From assembly GCA_017536405.1 (NCBI GenBank), contig JAFXHL010000092.1:1-43541 (forward strand): DNA of 43,541 nucleotides. Direction: 5' to 3'. The DNA comes from Oscillospiraceae bacterium (GTDB lineage Bacteria > Bacillota > Clostridia > Oscillospirales > Ruminococcaceae). A program made the translations under genes and the position numbers. Under the pieces are notes generated by a model that searched no databases, was not told where the DNA came from, and saw only the letters and a list, made by a program, of their open reading frames with translations. Every line of letters begins with the position of its first letter. Position 1 is the first letter of the stretch. Shown piece after piece: positions 32,644 to 40,499 of the stretch.

Positions 32644-33077
32644 TGATAGCAATAGGATGCGACCACGGCGGATATGAACTCAAACTTGAAATAAAGAAAT
32701 ATCTTGACGAAAAGGGCATAGAATATAAGGATGTCGGATGTAACGGAGAATCTTGTGATTATCCCGATATTGCAAAGGATGTCTGCACACTTATTCAGAA
32801 TGGCGATGCCGAAAAGGGAATACTTATCTGCGGAACAGGTATAGGTATTTCAATCGCTGCGAATAAGCACAAGGGAATAAGAGCGGCTCTTTGCACTGAC
32901 AGCTATATGGCGCAGTTTACAAGACTTCATAACGACTCAAACGTTCTTTGTATGGGCGGAAGAGTAATCGGTGGGGGAGTTGCCACACAGATTACAGAAG
33001 CCTTTCTTACAACAGAATTTGAAGGCGGAAGACATCAGCGCAGAATAGATAAGATTTCGGCGCTCGAAGAAAACTAA
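32643..33077 (+). CDS. rpiB: Ribose-5-phosphate isomerase B
   Basis: RpiB interconverts ribulose-5-phosphate and ribose-5-phosphate, the precursor of PRPP. The 144-residue protein has IAIGCDHGGYELK at the N-terminus, YPDIAKDVC, the catalytic-Cys loop GILICGTGIGISIAANK, RAALCTDSYMAQFTRLHNDSNVLCMGGRVIG, and EGGRHQRRIDKI at the end. It is translationally coupled to tsaB (TAATG) and precedes glmS by 24 bases. With prs further downstream and the purine operon it completes a route from pentose phosphate to purines. Confidence 0.96.
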   Translation: MIAIGCDHGGYELKLEIKKYLDEKGIEYKDVGCNGESCDYPDIAKDVCTLIQNGDAEKGILICGTGIGISIAANKHKGIRAALCTDSYMAQFTRLHNDSNVLCMGGRVIGGGVATQITEAFLTTEFEGGRHQRRIDKISALEEN

Positions 33078-33101
33078 TTATAATCCGGAGGGAATTTTCT
33101 T

Positions 33102-34928
33102 ATGTGTGGAATAGTAGGATATGTCGGAAAACAGCAGTGCGCTGATATTCTTGTTAACGCACTTAAAAAACTCGAATACCGCGGATATGACTCCGCAGGT
33201 ATCGCTGTTCATTCCGAAGGAAAGATAAAGACAGTAAAGGCAAAGGGTAAAATTGCTGAAGGTCTTGAAGCGAAACTTACAAACGAAGGAAAACCTGTCG
33301 GAACTTGTGGCATTGCGCACACAAGATGGGCAACACACGGCGAACCTTCTGATATAAATTCACATCCGATAGGTAACGGAAAAATTACAATAGTCCATAA
33401 CGGAATTATTGAAAATTACCGTGAAATCAAGGAATTTCTCATTTCAAAAGGCTATGTTTTTGAAAGTGAAACAGACACAGAAACTGTTGCGAAACTTCTT
33501 GATTATTACTATGAAGGAAATCCTAAGGACGCTATTATAAGCGCACTCAACGACATTGAAGGTGCTTATGCTTTGGGAATTATCTTCAAGGATTTTCCTG
33601 AAAAGATTTTCGCTGTAAGAAAAGAAAGTCCCCTTATTGTCGGAAAGGGAAACGGCGAAAACTTCATCGCTTCTGATATGACAGCGATCCTTGAACACAC
33701 AAAGGAATATTATCTTTTAGAATACGGCGAAATCGCTGAACTTGACGGCGAAAACATAGTTTTCTGCGATATGCACAAAACTGAAATCACAAAAGAACTT
33801 TCTGTCGCCGACTGGGACCTTGATGCTGCTGAAAAAGGCGGATACGAACACTTTATGCTCAAAGAAATCCACGAACAGCCTGAAGTTATAAAGACAACCA
33901 TCAACCCCAGAATCAAGGATGGTATGCCTGATCTAAGCGAATGCGGAATCACTCCCGAAAAACTCAAAAAATACAACAAGATTTTCGTTGTTGCCTGTGG
34001 TACTGCTATGCACGCGGGTCTTGTCGGAAAATATGTAATAGAAAAGATAGCAAGAGTTCCTGTTGATGTTGATATCGCATCTGAATTCAGATACAGAGAC
34101 CCCATAGTTTCAGAAGGCGACCTTGTTATCATCATTTCACAGTCGGGCGAAACAGCAGACAGCCTTGCGGCTATGCGACTCGCTAAAAAACTCGGTGCTG
34201 AAACACTCGCTATTGTAAACGTTAAGGGAAGTTCGATAGCAAGAGAAGCAGATATGCTTATCTATACACACGCAGGCCCTGAAATCGCAGTTGCTTCAAC
34301 AAAGGCGTATATGGTTCAGATTGCGGTTATGTATCTTTTAGCGTTTGAAATCGCTTTTGCTATGGGCAAGATTGACGAGGCTGAATGCAGACGCCTTACA
34401 TCACTTTTGAGAGAAACTCCCGATGTTATCGAAAAGATACTCGAAGATACAGAAGACGCACAGTATATCGCATCACAGCTTATTACTGCCGACAGCCTTC
34501 TCTACATAGGAAGAGGGCTTGACTATGCGCTCAGTATGGAAGGGTCTTTGAAACTCAAGGAAATCTCATATATTCACAGCGAATCATATGCAGCGGGCGA
34601 ACTCAAACACGGAACAATTTCGCTTATCACAGACAATATGCCCGTTATCGCTGTTGCAACACAGACAGACCTTTTCGATAAGACAATAAGCAACATAAAG
34701 GAAGTTAAGACAAGAGGCGCAAAGGTTATTATGGTATGCCGCGAAGGATATAATCCCGATAAGGATATCGCAGATTTCAAGTTCGGTCTTCCTGATGATG
34801 TCGAAAATCTTATTATGCCGATGGCGGCGGTTGTTCCTTTACAGCTTATCGCTTACTACACATCTGTTTTAAGAGGAAACGATGTTGATAAGCCAAGAAA
34901 TCTCGCTAAATCGGTTACTGTTGAATAA
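33102..34928 (+). CDS. glmS: Glutamine-fructose-6-phosphate aminotransferase (isomerizing)
   Basis: GlmS makes glucosamine-6-phosphate for peptidoglycan. The 608-residue protein starts MCGIVGYVG with an intact catalytic Cys, followed by HTRWATHGEPSD and VHNGIIENY of the glutaminase domain. Two SIS sugar-isomerase domains follow: VACGTAMHAGLVGKYV, IISQSGETADSL and YIGRGLDYALSMEGSLKLKEISYIHSE. It ends KPRNLAKSVTVE, the expected C-terminus. The 24-base gap upstream is too short for a glmS ribozyme, so that common regulatory RNA is absent here. The intact glutaminase motifs are a useful contrast to the degenerate PurF. Confidence 0.98.
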   Translation: MCGIVGYVGKQQCADILVNALKKLEYRGYDSAGIAVHSEGKIKTVKAKGKIAEGLEAKLTNEGKPVGTCGIAHTRWATHGEPSDINSHPIGNGKITIVHNGIIENYREIKEFLISKGYVFESETDTETVAKLLDYYYEGNPKDAIISALNDIEGAYALGIIFKDFPEKIFAVRKESPLIVGKGNGENFIASDMTAILEHTKEYYLLEYGEIAELDGENIVFCDMHKTEITKELSVADWDLDAAEKGGYEHFMLKEIHEQPEVIKTTINPRIKDGMPDLSECGITPEKLKKYNKIFVVACGTAMHAGLVGKYVIEKIARVPVDVDIASEFRYRDPIVSEGDLVIIISQSGETADSLAAMRLAKKLGAETLAIVNVKGSSIAREADMLIYTHAGPEIAVASTKAYMVQIAVMYLLAFEIAFAMGKIDEAECRRLTSLLRETPDVIEKILEDTEDAQYIASQLITADSLLYIGRGLDYALSMEGSLKLKEISYIHSESYAAGELKHGTISLITDNMPVIAVATQTDLFDKTISNIKEVKTRGAKVIMVCREGYNPDKDIADFKFGLPDDVENLIMPMAAVVPLQLIAYYTSVLRGNDVDKPRNLAKSVTVE

Positions 34929-34971
34929 TATACAAAAAGTAAATATTTTGTAGAAATATACAAAATGTAAA
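34928..34971. repeat. Direct repeat between glmS and the glycosyltransferase gene
   Basis: ATATACAAAAAGTAAA (34928-34943) and ATATACAAAATGTAAA (34956-34971) differ at one base and are 28 bases apart. TACAAAA/TTTTGTA (34931-34937, 34946-34952) also forms a small inverted repeat. Confidence 0.6.
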
Positions 34972-34985
34972 GGAGTGAAAAGAAA

Positions 34986-35933
34986 ATGGAACTTATATCC
35001 GTCGTTGTTCCTTGCTATAACGAAGAGGAAAGCCTTCCTTTATTCTATGATGAAATAAAGAGAGTTTCGGCTGAAATGAAAGAAAAGAACGAACTTTCTT
35101 TTGAATATATTTTCGTTGATGACGGTTCAAAGGATAAGACACTTTCGATACTTCGTGAGATGGCAAAAAAAGATAACGAGGTAAGATATGTTTCGTTTTC
35201 AAGAAACTTCGGTAAAGAGGCGGCGATGTATGCAGGTCTTGAGGCGACAAAGGGAGACTATGTTGTCATTCTTGACGCTGATTTACAGCATCCGCCGAAA
35301 CTTATCCCCGACATGTATTCATATGTAAAATCGGGAGAATGTGATTGTGCTGCTACAAGAAGAATTTCAAGAAAGGGAGAGCCGAAACTCCTTTCATTCT
35401 TCTCAAATCAGTTCTATAATGTTATAAACAAAATCTCACAGACATATATCGTCAACGGCGCACAGGATTTCAGATTTATGAAACGCCAGATGGTTGACGC
35501 TATACTTTCTATGAGTGAATACAACAGATTTTCAAAGGGCATTTTCAGTTGGGTAGGATTCAAGACTAAGTTCATAGAAGTTGAAAACACAGAACGCGTT
35601 GCGGGAACTACAAAGTGGAATTTCTTCAAACTTTTAAGATACTCTTTTGAGGGAATTCTTGCCTTCTCAACAGCACCTATCGAGTTCCCCGTTTTCGCAG
35701 GAATTTTCTCCTGCTTCTCGGCGTTTGTGCTTCTTATCATCCTTCTTCTCGACATATTCTTATGGCATACAGGATGGACACAGACGCTAACACTTTTGAC
35801 TGTTATTCTTTTCGCTGTGGGCGTTGTTCTCATATCGCTCGGAATTATGGGACAGTATATTTCAAAGACTTATATGGAAGTAAAGAAGAGACCTATCTAT
35901 ATAAAAGCAGAGGATGAAACCTCACAAAGATAA
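34986..35933 (+). CDS. GT2 glycosyltransferase, polyprenyl-phosphate sugar transferase type
   Basis: The 315-residue protein resembles DPM1/GtrB-type enzymes that load a sugar onto undecaprenyl phosphate. It has VVPCYNEEESLPLFY, FVDDGSKDKTL, SRNFGKEAAMYAGLE and the DxD metal site LDADLQHPP. An RVAGTTKWNFFKLLRYSFEG segment lies at the membrane interface. Two C-terminal membrane helices (about residues 232-256 and 268-292) fit this subfamily. The sugar cannot be predicted. A good ribosome binding site (AAAGGAGTG) precedes ATG 34986. It is followed by queT without an evident terminator. Confidence 0.93.
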   Translation: MELISVVVPCYNEEESLPLFYDEIKRVSAEMKEKNELSFEYIFVDDGSKDKTLSILREMAKKDNEVRYVSFSRNFGKEAAMYAGLEATKGDYVVILDADLQHPPKLIPDMYSYVKSGECDCAATRRISRKGEPKLLSFFSNQFYNVINKISQTYIVNGAQDFRFMKRQMVDAILSMSEYNRFSKGIFSWVGFKTKFIEVENTERVAGTTKWNFFKLLRYSFEGILAFSTAPIEFPVFAGIFSCFSAFVLLIILLLDIFLWHTGWTQTLTLLTVILFAVGVVLISLGIMGQYISKTYMEVKKRPIYIKAEDETSQR

Positions 35934-35943
35934 AATTTTATAA

Positions 35944-35981
35944 CAGCCGTTTCTTGATAACCGGCTCAAAAAAACAAGGAG
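35944..35981 (+). promoter_or_regulatory. PreQ1-I riboswitch of queT
   Basis: P1 is AGCCG (35945-35949) with CGGCT (35962-35966). The loop ends in GATAACC, where C35961 is the base expected to pair with preQ1, as in the AGUAACC loop of the Thermoanaerobacter aptamer. After P1 comes an A-run (35968-35974) and CAAGGAG. Loop CTTG (35953-35956) pairs with CAAG (35975-35978), extendable by two pairs, giving an H-type pseudoknot that buries the ribosome binding site AAGGAG. It lies upstream of a QueT queuosine-precursor transporter. Control should be at translation, off when preQ1 is bound. Confidence 0.88.
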
Positions 35982-35989
35982 AGATTCAA

Positions 35990-36481
35990 ATGGAAAAGAA
36001 TAATACTATTGACATTATAAAAATCGCAATCGTCGCGGCTATCTATGCCGTTATGACGGTTGCGATTTCTCCGTTATCCTATGGACCTATACAACTGAGA
36101 TTTTCTGAAATACTCGTCCTTCTTTGTTTCTACAACAAGAAATACTGTGTTTCTATGACAGTAGGCTGTCTTATTGCAAATATTTTCAGCCCGATGGCAC
36201 TTCTTGATGTTCCTTTCGGGACGCTTGCTACAATACTTGCTGTTCTGTTTCTTTCAAGAAGTAAAAATCTGTTTGTCGGGTCTTTATGGGCGGCGATATT
36301 CAACGGAATAATTATCGGAACAGAACTTTATATTGCTTTTAAAGAACCGATTTTTATCTCGATGGGAACAGTAGCGTTGGGCGAATTTATTGTTGTCAGC
36401 ATTATAGGAGTTCTTGTTTTTAAAGCACTCGAAAGAAACAGGCATTTTATGATGCTTATCGGTAATGAGAGAAAGTCTTGA
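35990..36481 (+). CDS. queT: QueT-family queuosine precursor transporter
   Basis: QueT proteins are substrate-binding components thought to take up queuosine precursors such as preQ1. The 163-residue hydrophobic protein has five to six membrane segments and the family start IVAAIYAVMTVAISPLSYGPIQLRFSE, followed by GCLIANIFSPMALLDVPFGTLAT. ATG 35990 has AAGGAGAG eight bases upstream; an in-frame ATG at 35954 lies inside the riboswitch loop and is not credible. The preceding preQ1-I riboswitch independently supports the assignment. It may work with an ECF module encoded elsewhere. Confidence 0.93.
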   Translation: MEKNNTIDIIKIAIVAAIYAVMTVAISPLSYGPIQLRFSEILVLLCFYNKKYCVSMTVGCLIANIFSPMALLDVPFGTLATILAVLFLSRSKNLFVGSLWAAIFNGIIIGTELYIAFKEPIFISMGTVALGEFIVVSIIGVLVFKALERNRHFMMLIGNERKS

Positions 36482-36506
36482 TTTTTCGGGAAAGATAGTG
36501 TATACT
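36478..36506 (+). promoter_or_regulatory. Promoter of the SDR gene
   Basis: TTGATT at 36478-36483 overlaps the queT stop; 17-base spacer; TATACT at 36501-36506. Confidence 0.82.
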
Positions 36507-36535
36507 TTTTAAAAATAAAAGGAGGCATTTTTAAA

Positions 36536-37273
36536 ATGGTTGATGTTAAAGGGAAATGGGCGTTTATAACAGGCGCATCAAGAGGACTTGGATATCTCGC
36601 TGCTAAATTTCTCGCTGAAAGAGGATGTAATCTTATTCTTCACAGCAGAAAAAAGGAACACACAGAAAAACTTATCGAAGAAGTAAAGGCTATCGGTGTT
36701 TCTGCATATGCCGTTTCGGCAGAACTTTCGGATATTCCTTCTGTTGAAAAGATGCTTGAAGAAATTGACGCATTCGGCGTTACAGTTGATTTTGTTCTCA
36801 ATAACGCAGGTCTTCAGATTGCTTACAGAACAGAATACTTCAAAACTCCCGTTTCTGACTATACAGAAAGTTTCGTTATCAATACAGTTGCCCCCGCAGT
36901 TATATGCTATCATTTTATGCCAAAGATGATAGAAAGAGGTTTCGGAAGAATTGTAAATACAACAAGTGGCATAGCTCTTGAACCTCAGCAGGCAGGATAT
37001 TCCGCAAGTAAAGCGGCACTTGACAAAATCACAATCGATTTAGGCTCAACAGTTGCTGATACAGATGTTATGATAAATCTCGTTGACCCGGGCTGGTGCA
37101 GAACAGACCTTGGCGGACCCAATGCACCCAACAGCCCTGAAAGCGCAATCCCGGGTGTTGTTCTTGGCGTTTTTCTTGATGACAAGATTTCAGGAAGAAT
37201 TTTAAGAGCACAGGATTATGCGGGAATGACTTTGGAAGAAGCTGTTAAAGCGGCAACTCCTTCTCTTTATTAA
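36536..37273 (+). CDS. Short-chain dehydrogenase/reductase
   Basis: The 245-residue protein is a classical SDR. The NAD(P)-binding motif is TGASRGLGYLAAKFLAE (TGxxxGxG, about residues 12-20), HSRKK suggests NADP, and NNAG is present in FVLNNAGLQIA. The catalytic Ser lies in VNTTSGIAL and the YxxxK pair in YSASKAALDK. PGWCRTDLGG follows in the substrate loop. Substrate unknown. It has its own promoter and a strong AAAGGAGG ribosome binding site, and ends at a bidirectional terminator. Confidence 0.92.
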   Translation: MVDVKGKWAFITGASRGLGYLAAKFLAERGCNLILHSRKKEHTEKLIEEVKAIGVSAYAVSAELSDIPSVEKMLEEIDAFGVTVDFVLNNAGLQIAYRTEYFKTPVSDYTESFVINTVAPAVICYHFMPKMIERGFGRIVNTTSGIALEPQQAGYSASKAALDKITIDLGSTVADTDVMINLVDPGWCRTDLGGPNAPNSPESAIPGVVLGVFLDDKISGRILRAQDYAGMTLEEAVKAATPSLY

Positions 37274-37288
37274 AATCTGAATAAAAGT

Positions 37289-37320
37289 AAAACAGCCTCC
37301 GATAATTCGGGGGCTGTTTT
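37289..37320. terminator. Bidirectional terminator between the SDR and phosphoribosyltransferase-like genes
   Basis: AAAACAGCCTCCG (37289-37301) pairs with CGGGGGCTGTTTT (37308-37320), 13 pairs with one G-U, 6-base loop; T tracts arise on both strands. Confidence 0.9.
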
Positions 37321-37346
37321 GGGGGAAGGAGAAAAAATGAAAAAAA

Positions 37347-37988
37347 TCAAATTTTAGAATAGCCAAAGCTGTTAACAATGGCGTCGATTTTGTGGTTATT
37401 TCTGCAGTGAGGACATTCTGATGCGGGATATGTTTCGTATCCTTCGATTTCCTTTCCTGAGAAGATGCTGTCAACCTTGATATCGCTTTCGAAAGCTGAC
37501 GAACTGAATAATGCGGATACACCGCTTACTATTCCTCCATAATATTCGATACATTCGATAGAACGCTCGATTGTCTTTCCTGTTGTTGCTGATGCAATGA
37601 GAAGAAGGACATTCTTATCGATTACCATGGGCTGAACATTATCTCTGAACATCATCTGACCATTTGAGTTGATTTCGGGTGTGATGATGTTTATAGGTCT
37701 TTTACTGTTTACAAGATACATATCTGTCTTTGAAAGCTCTGTCGCCATATAAGCGGCGATGATTTCGCAACCATCAAGACAAACTATTGTGTCGATAGGA
37801 GTGTCTGTGTATCTTGCGGCAAGGGTTTTAGCGGCTTCCATAGCGTTTGATGAATTATATTTAACGCCTGACATATCAATATAATAATTGATATGTGAAT
37901 GGTTTGTTGCGAAATGACCCTGCATTACATTTATAGAAATTTTAGGGTTCTTTTCAGAAAAAATTCTTATTCTGCCTGTTTCGAGCAT
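37347..37988 (-). CDS. Phosphoribosyltransferase-like protein (orotate PRTase-related)
   Basis: The 213-residue protein has a type I phosphoribosyltransferase plan similar to orotate PRTase. TIVCLDGCEIIAAYMATELS is near residues 68-87, and the PRPP-loop region VLLLIASATTGKTIERSIE is at 127-145. In active enzymes the loop usually reads with two acidic residues before the TTG; here they are Ala and Ser-Ala, so PRPP use may be altered. The C-terminus carries ECPHC (residues 191-195), an uncommon single CxxC. It is transcribed on the minus strand from its own promoter with AAGGAGAG as ribosome binding site. Catalysis is uncertain; a binding or regulatory role is possible. Confidence 0.78.
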   Translation of the reverse strand: MLETGRIRIFSEKNPKISINVMQGHFATNHSHINYYIDMSGVKYNSSNAMEAAKTLAARYTDTPIDTIVCLDGCEIIAAYMATELSKTDMYLVNSKRPINIITPEINSNGQMMFRDNVQPMVIDKNVLLLIASATTGKTIERSIECIEYYGGIVSGVSALFSSSAFESDIKVDSIFSGKEIEGYETYPASECPHCRNNHKIDAIVNSFGYSKI

Positions 37989-38019
37989 AAATAATCTCTC
38001 CTTGTTTTCGTCTTTTCAA

Positions 38020-38048
38020 AGTATACCATAACTCTCGCTTTAAAGCAA
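38020..38048 (-). promoter_or_regulatory. Promoter of the phosphoribosyltransferase-like gene
   Basis: On the minus strand TTGCTT (38048-38043), 17-base spacer, TATACT (38025-38020) preceded by TGG (extended -10). Confidence 0.82.
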
Positions 38049-38224
38049 TAGTTTTTTTGCAGAATTGTTAAAAAAACCATTTAAAAGACTGCGTATTTGT
38101 GCAGAATTAACAAACTTTTGAAAAATCATCTCAAAAACGGATTTTTTTCCAAAAACTGTTTACAATTATGTTGAAATGTGATAAAATTGTGATAATAATA
38201 GGTGTAGTATACTTATTTTTATAG

Positions 38225-38280
38225 TTTCTTCCGAAAGAGTCGGAAGAAAAAACAAAACGATTTATCATGGCGCAAGGAGG
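38225..38280 (+). promoter_or_regulatory. Flagellin leader hairpin
   Basis: TTTCTTCCGA (38225-38234) pairs with TCGGAAGAAA (38240-38249) around a 5-base loop, followed by an A-rich stretch and the ribosome binding site AAGGAGGTG (38274-38282). It is the only clear structure in the region 37989-38287. No sigma-28-type promoter was found; a TTGAAA (38172 region) and TATACT (38208 region) are possible sigma-A elements. A role in mRNA stability or CsrA binding is possible but unproven. Confidence 0.5.
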
Positions 38281-38287
38281 TGGCAGC

Positions 38288-39220
38288 GTGGTAATTCAGC
38301 ATAATCTTTCGGCTATTTCAGCCAACAACCGACTGCAGACCAATCAGTCGGAACTGTTGAAAAGACTCGAGAAATTATCTTCGGGTTATTCAATAAACCG
38401 CGCAGGTGATAACGCTGCCGGTCTTGCAATTTCAGAAAATATGCGTGGAAAGATAGCAAGTCTTTCTATGGCAACAAACAACGCACAGGACGGTATGTCG
38501 CTTTTACAGACTGCCGATGGTGCTTTGGGCAAAACACATACTCTTTTAAAGGTAATGTCAAAGATGTCTGTTCTTGCGGCTAATGCGAGTTATTCCGATA
38601 TTGTCGACAGGGCTGCTTTACAGCTTGAATTCGAAAATATGATGGAAGAAATCAACGATATCGCAGGAACTACCGATTTCAACAGAACATATCTTTTAGA
38701 CGGAAGTCTTTCGGGAAATTCGGCGCTTAAATTTATGATTTCAGAGTCGACTATGTCTGAAGAAGATGCATTTTCACTTGAAATTGACAATATGAGCTGT
38801 GAGGGACTGGGCATTGAAGATTGTTCGATAGAAACAGCAGAAAAAGCAAATCAGTCGATAGACATAATAAATGCTGCTATTGATAAGGTTTCTCTTCAGA
38901 GGGGAGAAATCGGTGCTGTTGAAAAGAGAATAGAACACAAATACAATGTTCTTTCGACAACGAACGAAAATCTTACTGCGTTTGAAAGCAAGCTGCGTGA
39001 TGCTGACATAGCAAGCGAAATGATGGAGTTTACTAAATACGAAATCCTTTCAGGAAGTGCACAGGCTATGGTTGCGCAGGCAAATGCAGAGCCTATGAAG
39101 GTTGTTGACCTTTTAACCAACTCGGCGGTTAAGGCTGATGTTCCTGCTAAAAAGACTGTTCAGAAGGTTGAAACTCCACCAAATAACATTCCTGTCGGGG
39201 CGGAAGTTCCTGCAGAATAA
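38288..39220 (+). CDS. hag: Flagellin with extended C-terminal tail
   Basis: Flagellin is the filament subunit. From GTG 38288 the protein is 310 residues and begins VIQHNLSAISANNRLQTN, the usual D0 start; AAGGAGGTG lies six bases before the GTG, inside the longer frame from ATG 38267, so GTG is the real start. D1 elements follow: LEKLSSGYSINRAGDNAAGL, AQDGMSLLQTADGAL, FNRTYLLDGS. The central variable part is short, about 60 residues. The C-terminal D0 reads ADIASEMMEFTKYEIL and AQAMVAQANAEPMKVVDLL. Normal flagellins stop there; this one adds about 30 residues rich in Pro, Val and Lys. No other flagellar gene is in the window. Confidence 0.93.
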   Translation: MVIQHNLSAISANNRLQTNQSELLKRLEKLSSGYSINRAGDNAAGLAISENMRGKIASLSMATNNAQDGMSLLQTADGALGKTHTLLKVMSKMSVLAANASYSDIVDRAALQLEFENMMEEINDIAGTTDFNRTYLLDGSLSGNSALKFMISESTMSEEDAFSLEIDNMSCEGLGIEDCSIETAEKANQSIDIINAAIDKVSLQRGEIGAVEKRIEHKYNVLSTTNENLTAFESKLRDADIASEMMEFTKYEILSGSAQAMVAQANAEPMKVVDLLTNSAVKADVPAKKTVQKVETPPNNIPVGAEVPAE

Positions 39221-39302
39221 AGATAATATAACCCGTGTTTTTATACTTATGTAGAATGATATTTCGACAAAATAATTTACGATACAGAAAGGAATTTTTA
39301 TT

Positions 39303-39719
39303 ATGAAAAGTGTGTTCAAAAAAATTGCACAGAGTTTCGTTTGTACTGTAATTGCTTTTGTTGCAAGTGTTTCAATTACGAATTGCATAAAAGTTTATGC
39401 AACGGTATCTAATATTGTTCGTTATCAAGGTACATACGAAGTTACTGGGTATACTGATAGATATATTGTAGTTACAACGGATGATATGTGGTGTACAAAA
39501 GTTAAATACGGTTCTATTAGAGTAAGTGCTACCGATGGGGACGGAACAGTTGGGATTTATAGTTCTAATTCGTTGGTAGATGTTAGATATTCTGGATATT
39601 TAAAATATGATTCAAACGGAAATTACCAAGGTAATTTACCAAGTACTGATTTGAATATTACAGGCACTGTGAATAGTTCGTATATTCAAACATCTGGTGA
39701 AAAATATTACAAATCTTAA
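39303..39719 (+). CDS. Small secreted protein of unknown function
   Basis: The 138-residue protein has a signal peptide (basic MKSVFKKI start, hydrophobic core, likely cleavage after VYA near residue 33). The mature part of about 105 residues is predicted beta-rich (YQGTYEVTGYTDRYIVVTT, YSGYLKYDSNGNYQGN) and rich in Ser, Thr and Tyr. No family recognised. The gene is more AT-rich and uses codons such as TTA and AAT more than its neighbours, suggesting recent acquisition. A GAAAGGAAT ribosome binding site precedes ATG 39303. It lies 14 bases before a membrane-anchored protein gene. Confidence 0.75.
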   Translation: MKSVFKKIAQSFVCTVIAFVASVSITNCIKVYATVSNIVRYQGTYEVTGYTDRYIVVTTDDMWCTKVKYGSIRVSATDGDGTVGIYSSNSLVDVRYSGYLKYDSNGNYQGNLPSTDLNITGTVNSSYIQTSGEKYYKS

Positions 39720-39733
39720 TAGAGGTGGATAGT

Positions 39734-40318
39734 ATGCAAAAAACAATAAATAAAAAAAATATAGTTGTTTCGTTGATTTTTATTATTTTGATGACAGTGT
39801 TTTTTGTTGTTGCTACTCTTGTTGTTAAGGCTGATTATGACAATAATCTTGAAATTAAAGAAATCCCCGTTAAATGCGGAAGATATTATATCGACGGAGA
39901 TACAGAACAATATTACCTTGAAGTGACAAAAGACTCCATCCAACTTTGTGATGTGGATTATCTTGAATATGCATGGGTCGGAAATGAGTTGGGAGATACA
40001 AAAGATAGCAAATACATTTCCAAAATGACAGGACTTGCAGAAAAACGAGCTGAAGAATATGCAAAAAAATATGAATATAAAGCGATAAATAAATCTTCAA
40101 GCGACGGAAGTTATAATGTCAGCTTTATCTTTACAGATTGGATTGAAACCGATGGCAATTATTCGGGAACAGGATATACTCTTGTTGACGAAAACACCAT
40201 AACAGGCGGGGATTCTGTTTTTATCTATTATGATGAAGAACTTGGCGACACTGTTTACAAAACAGAAACACCTACAAGAGTTGTTGACTCTCTTACATAT
40301 AAGGCAAAAATGGAATAA
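39734..40318 (+). CDS. Membrane-anchored protein of unknown function
   Basis: The 194-residue protein has one N-terminal membrane segment (about residues 10-32, IVVSLIFIILMTVFFVVATL) and a soluble extracellular domain rich in Tyr, Asp and Thr (YYIDGDTEQYYLEVTKDSIQ, CDVDYLEYAWVGNEL, SFIFTDWIETDGNY). It is not recognised. ATG 39734 follows AGAGGTGG; a GTG at 39725 overlaps that site. It is probably co-transcribed with the small secreted protein upstream and ends at a terminator. Confidence 0.75.
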   Translation: MQKTINKKNIVVSLIFIILMTVFFVVATLVVKADYDNNLEIKEIPVKCGRYYIDGDTEQYYLEVTKDSIQLCDVDYLEYAWVGNELGDTKDSKYISKMTGLAEKRAEEYAKKYEYKAINKSSSDGSYNVSFIFTDWIETDGNYSGTGYTLVDENTITGGDSVFIYYDEELGDTVYKTETPTRVVDSLTYKAKME

Positions 40319-40323
40319 ATGTC

Positions 40324-40362
40324 AGAAAAGCAAATCGTTATATACGGTTTGCTTTTCTTTTT
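40324..40362 (+). terminator. Intrinsic terminator after the membrane-anchored protein
   Basis: AGAAAAGCAAATCG (40324-40337) pairs with CGGTTTGCTTTTCT (40345-40358), one G-U, 7-base loop, then TTTT. Confidence 0.93.
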
Positions 40363-40499
40363 CAAACAATCCCTTTGATTTTCAATAAACATTGTCGAAA
40401 ATGTCAATAGTATAAAATCATGATTTCATATATAATGTTATTTGAAGGTATTTGTCGGTGTGGTCCGGCAAGGAATTTTTAAAAAAGGGGAATTTTAGT

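Noticed and set aside
33078-33101. glmS ribozyme upstream of glmS
   Set aside because: Only 24 bases separate rpiB from glmS, far too short for the ribozyme, and none of its core is visible.
38267-38287. ATG 38267 as the flagellin start
   Set aside because: It would put the ribosome binding site AAGGAGGTG inside the coding region and add seven residues not found in flagellins; GTG 38288 fits both tests.
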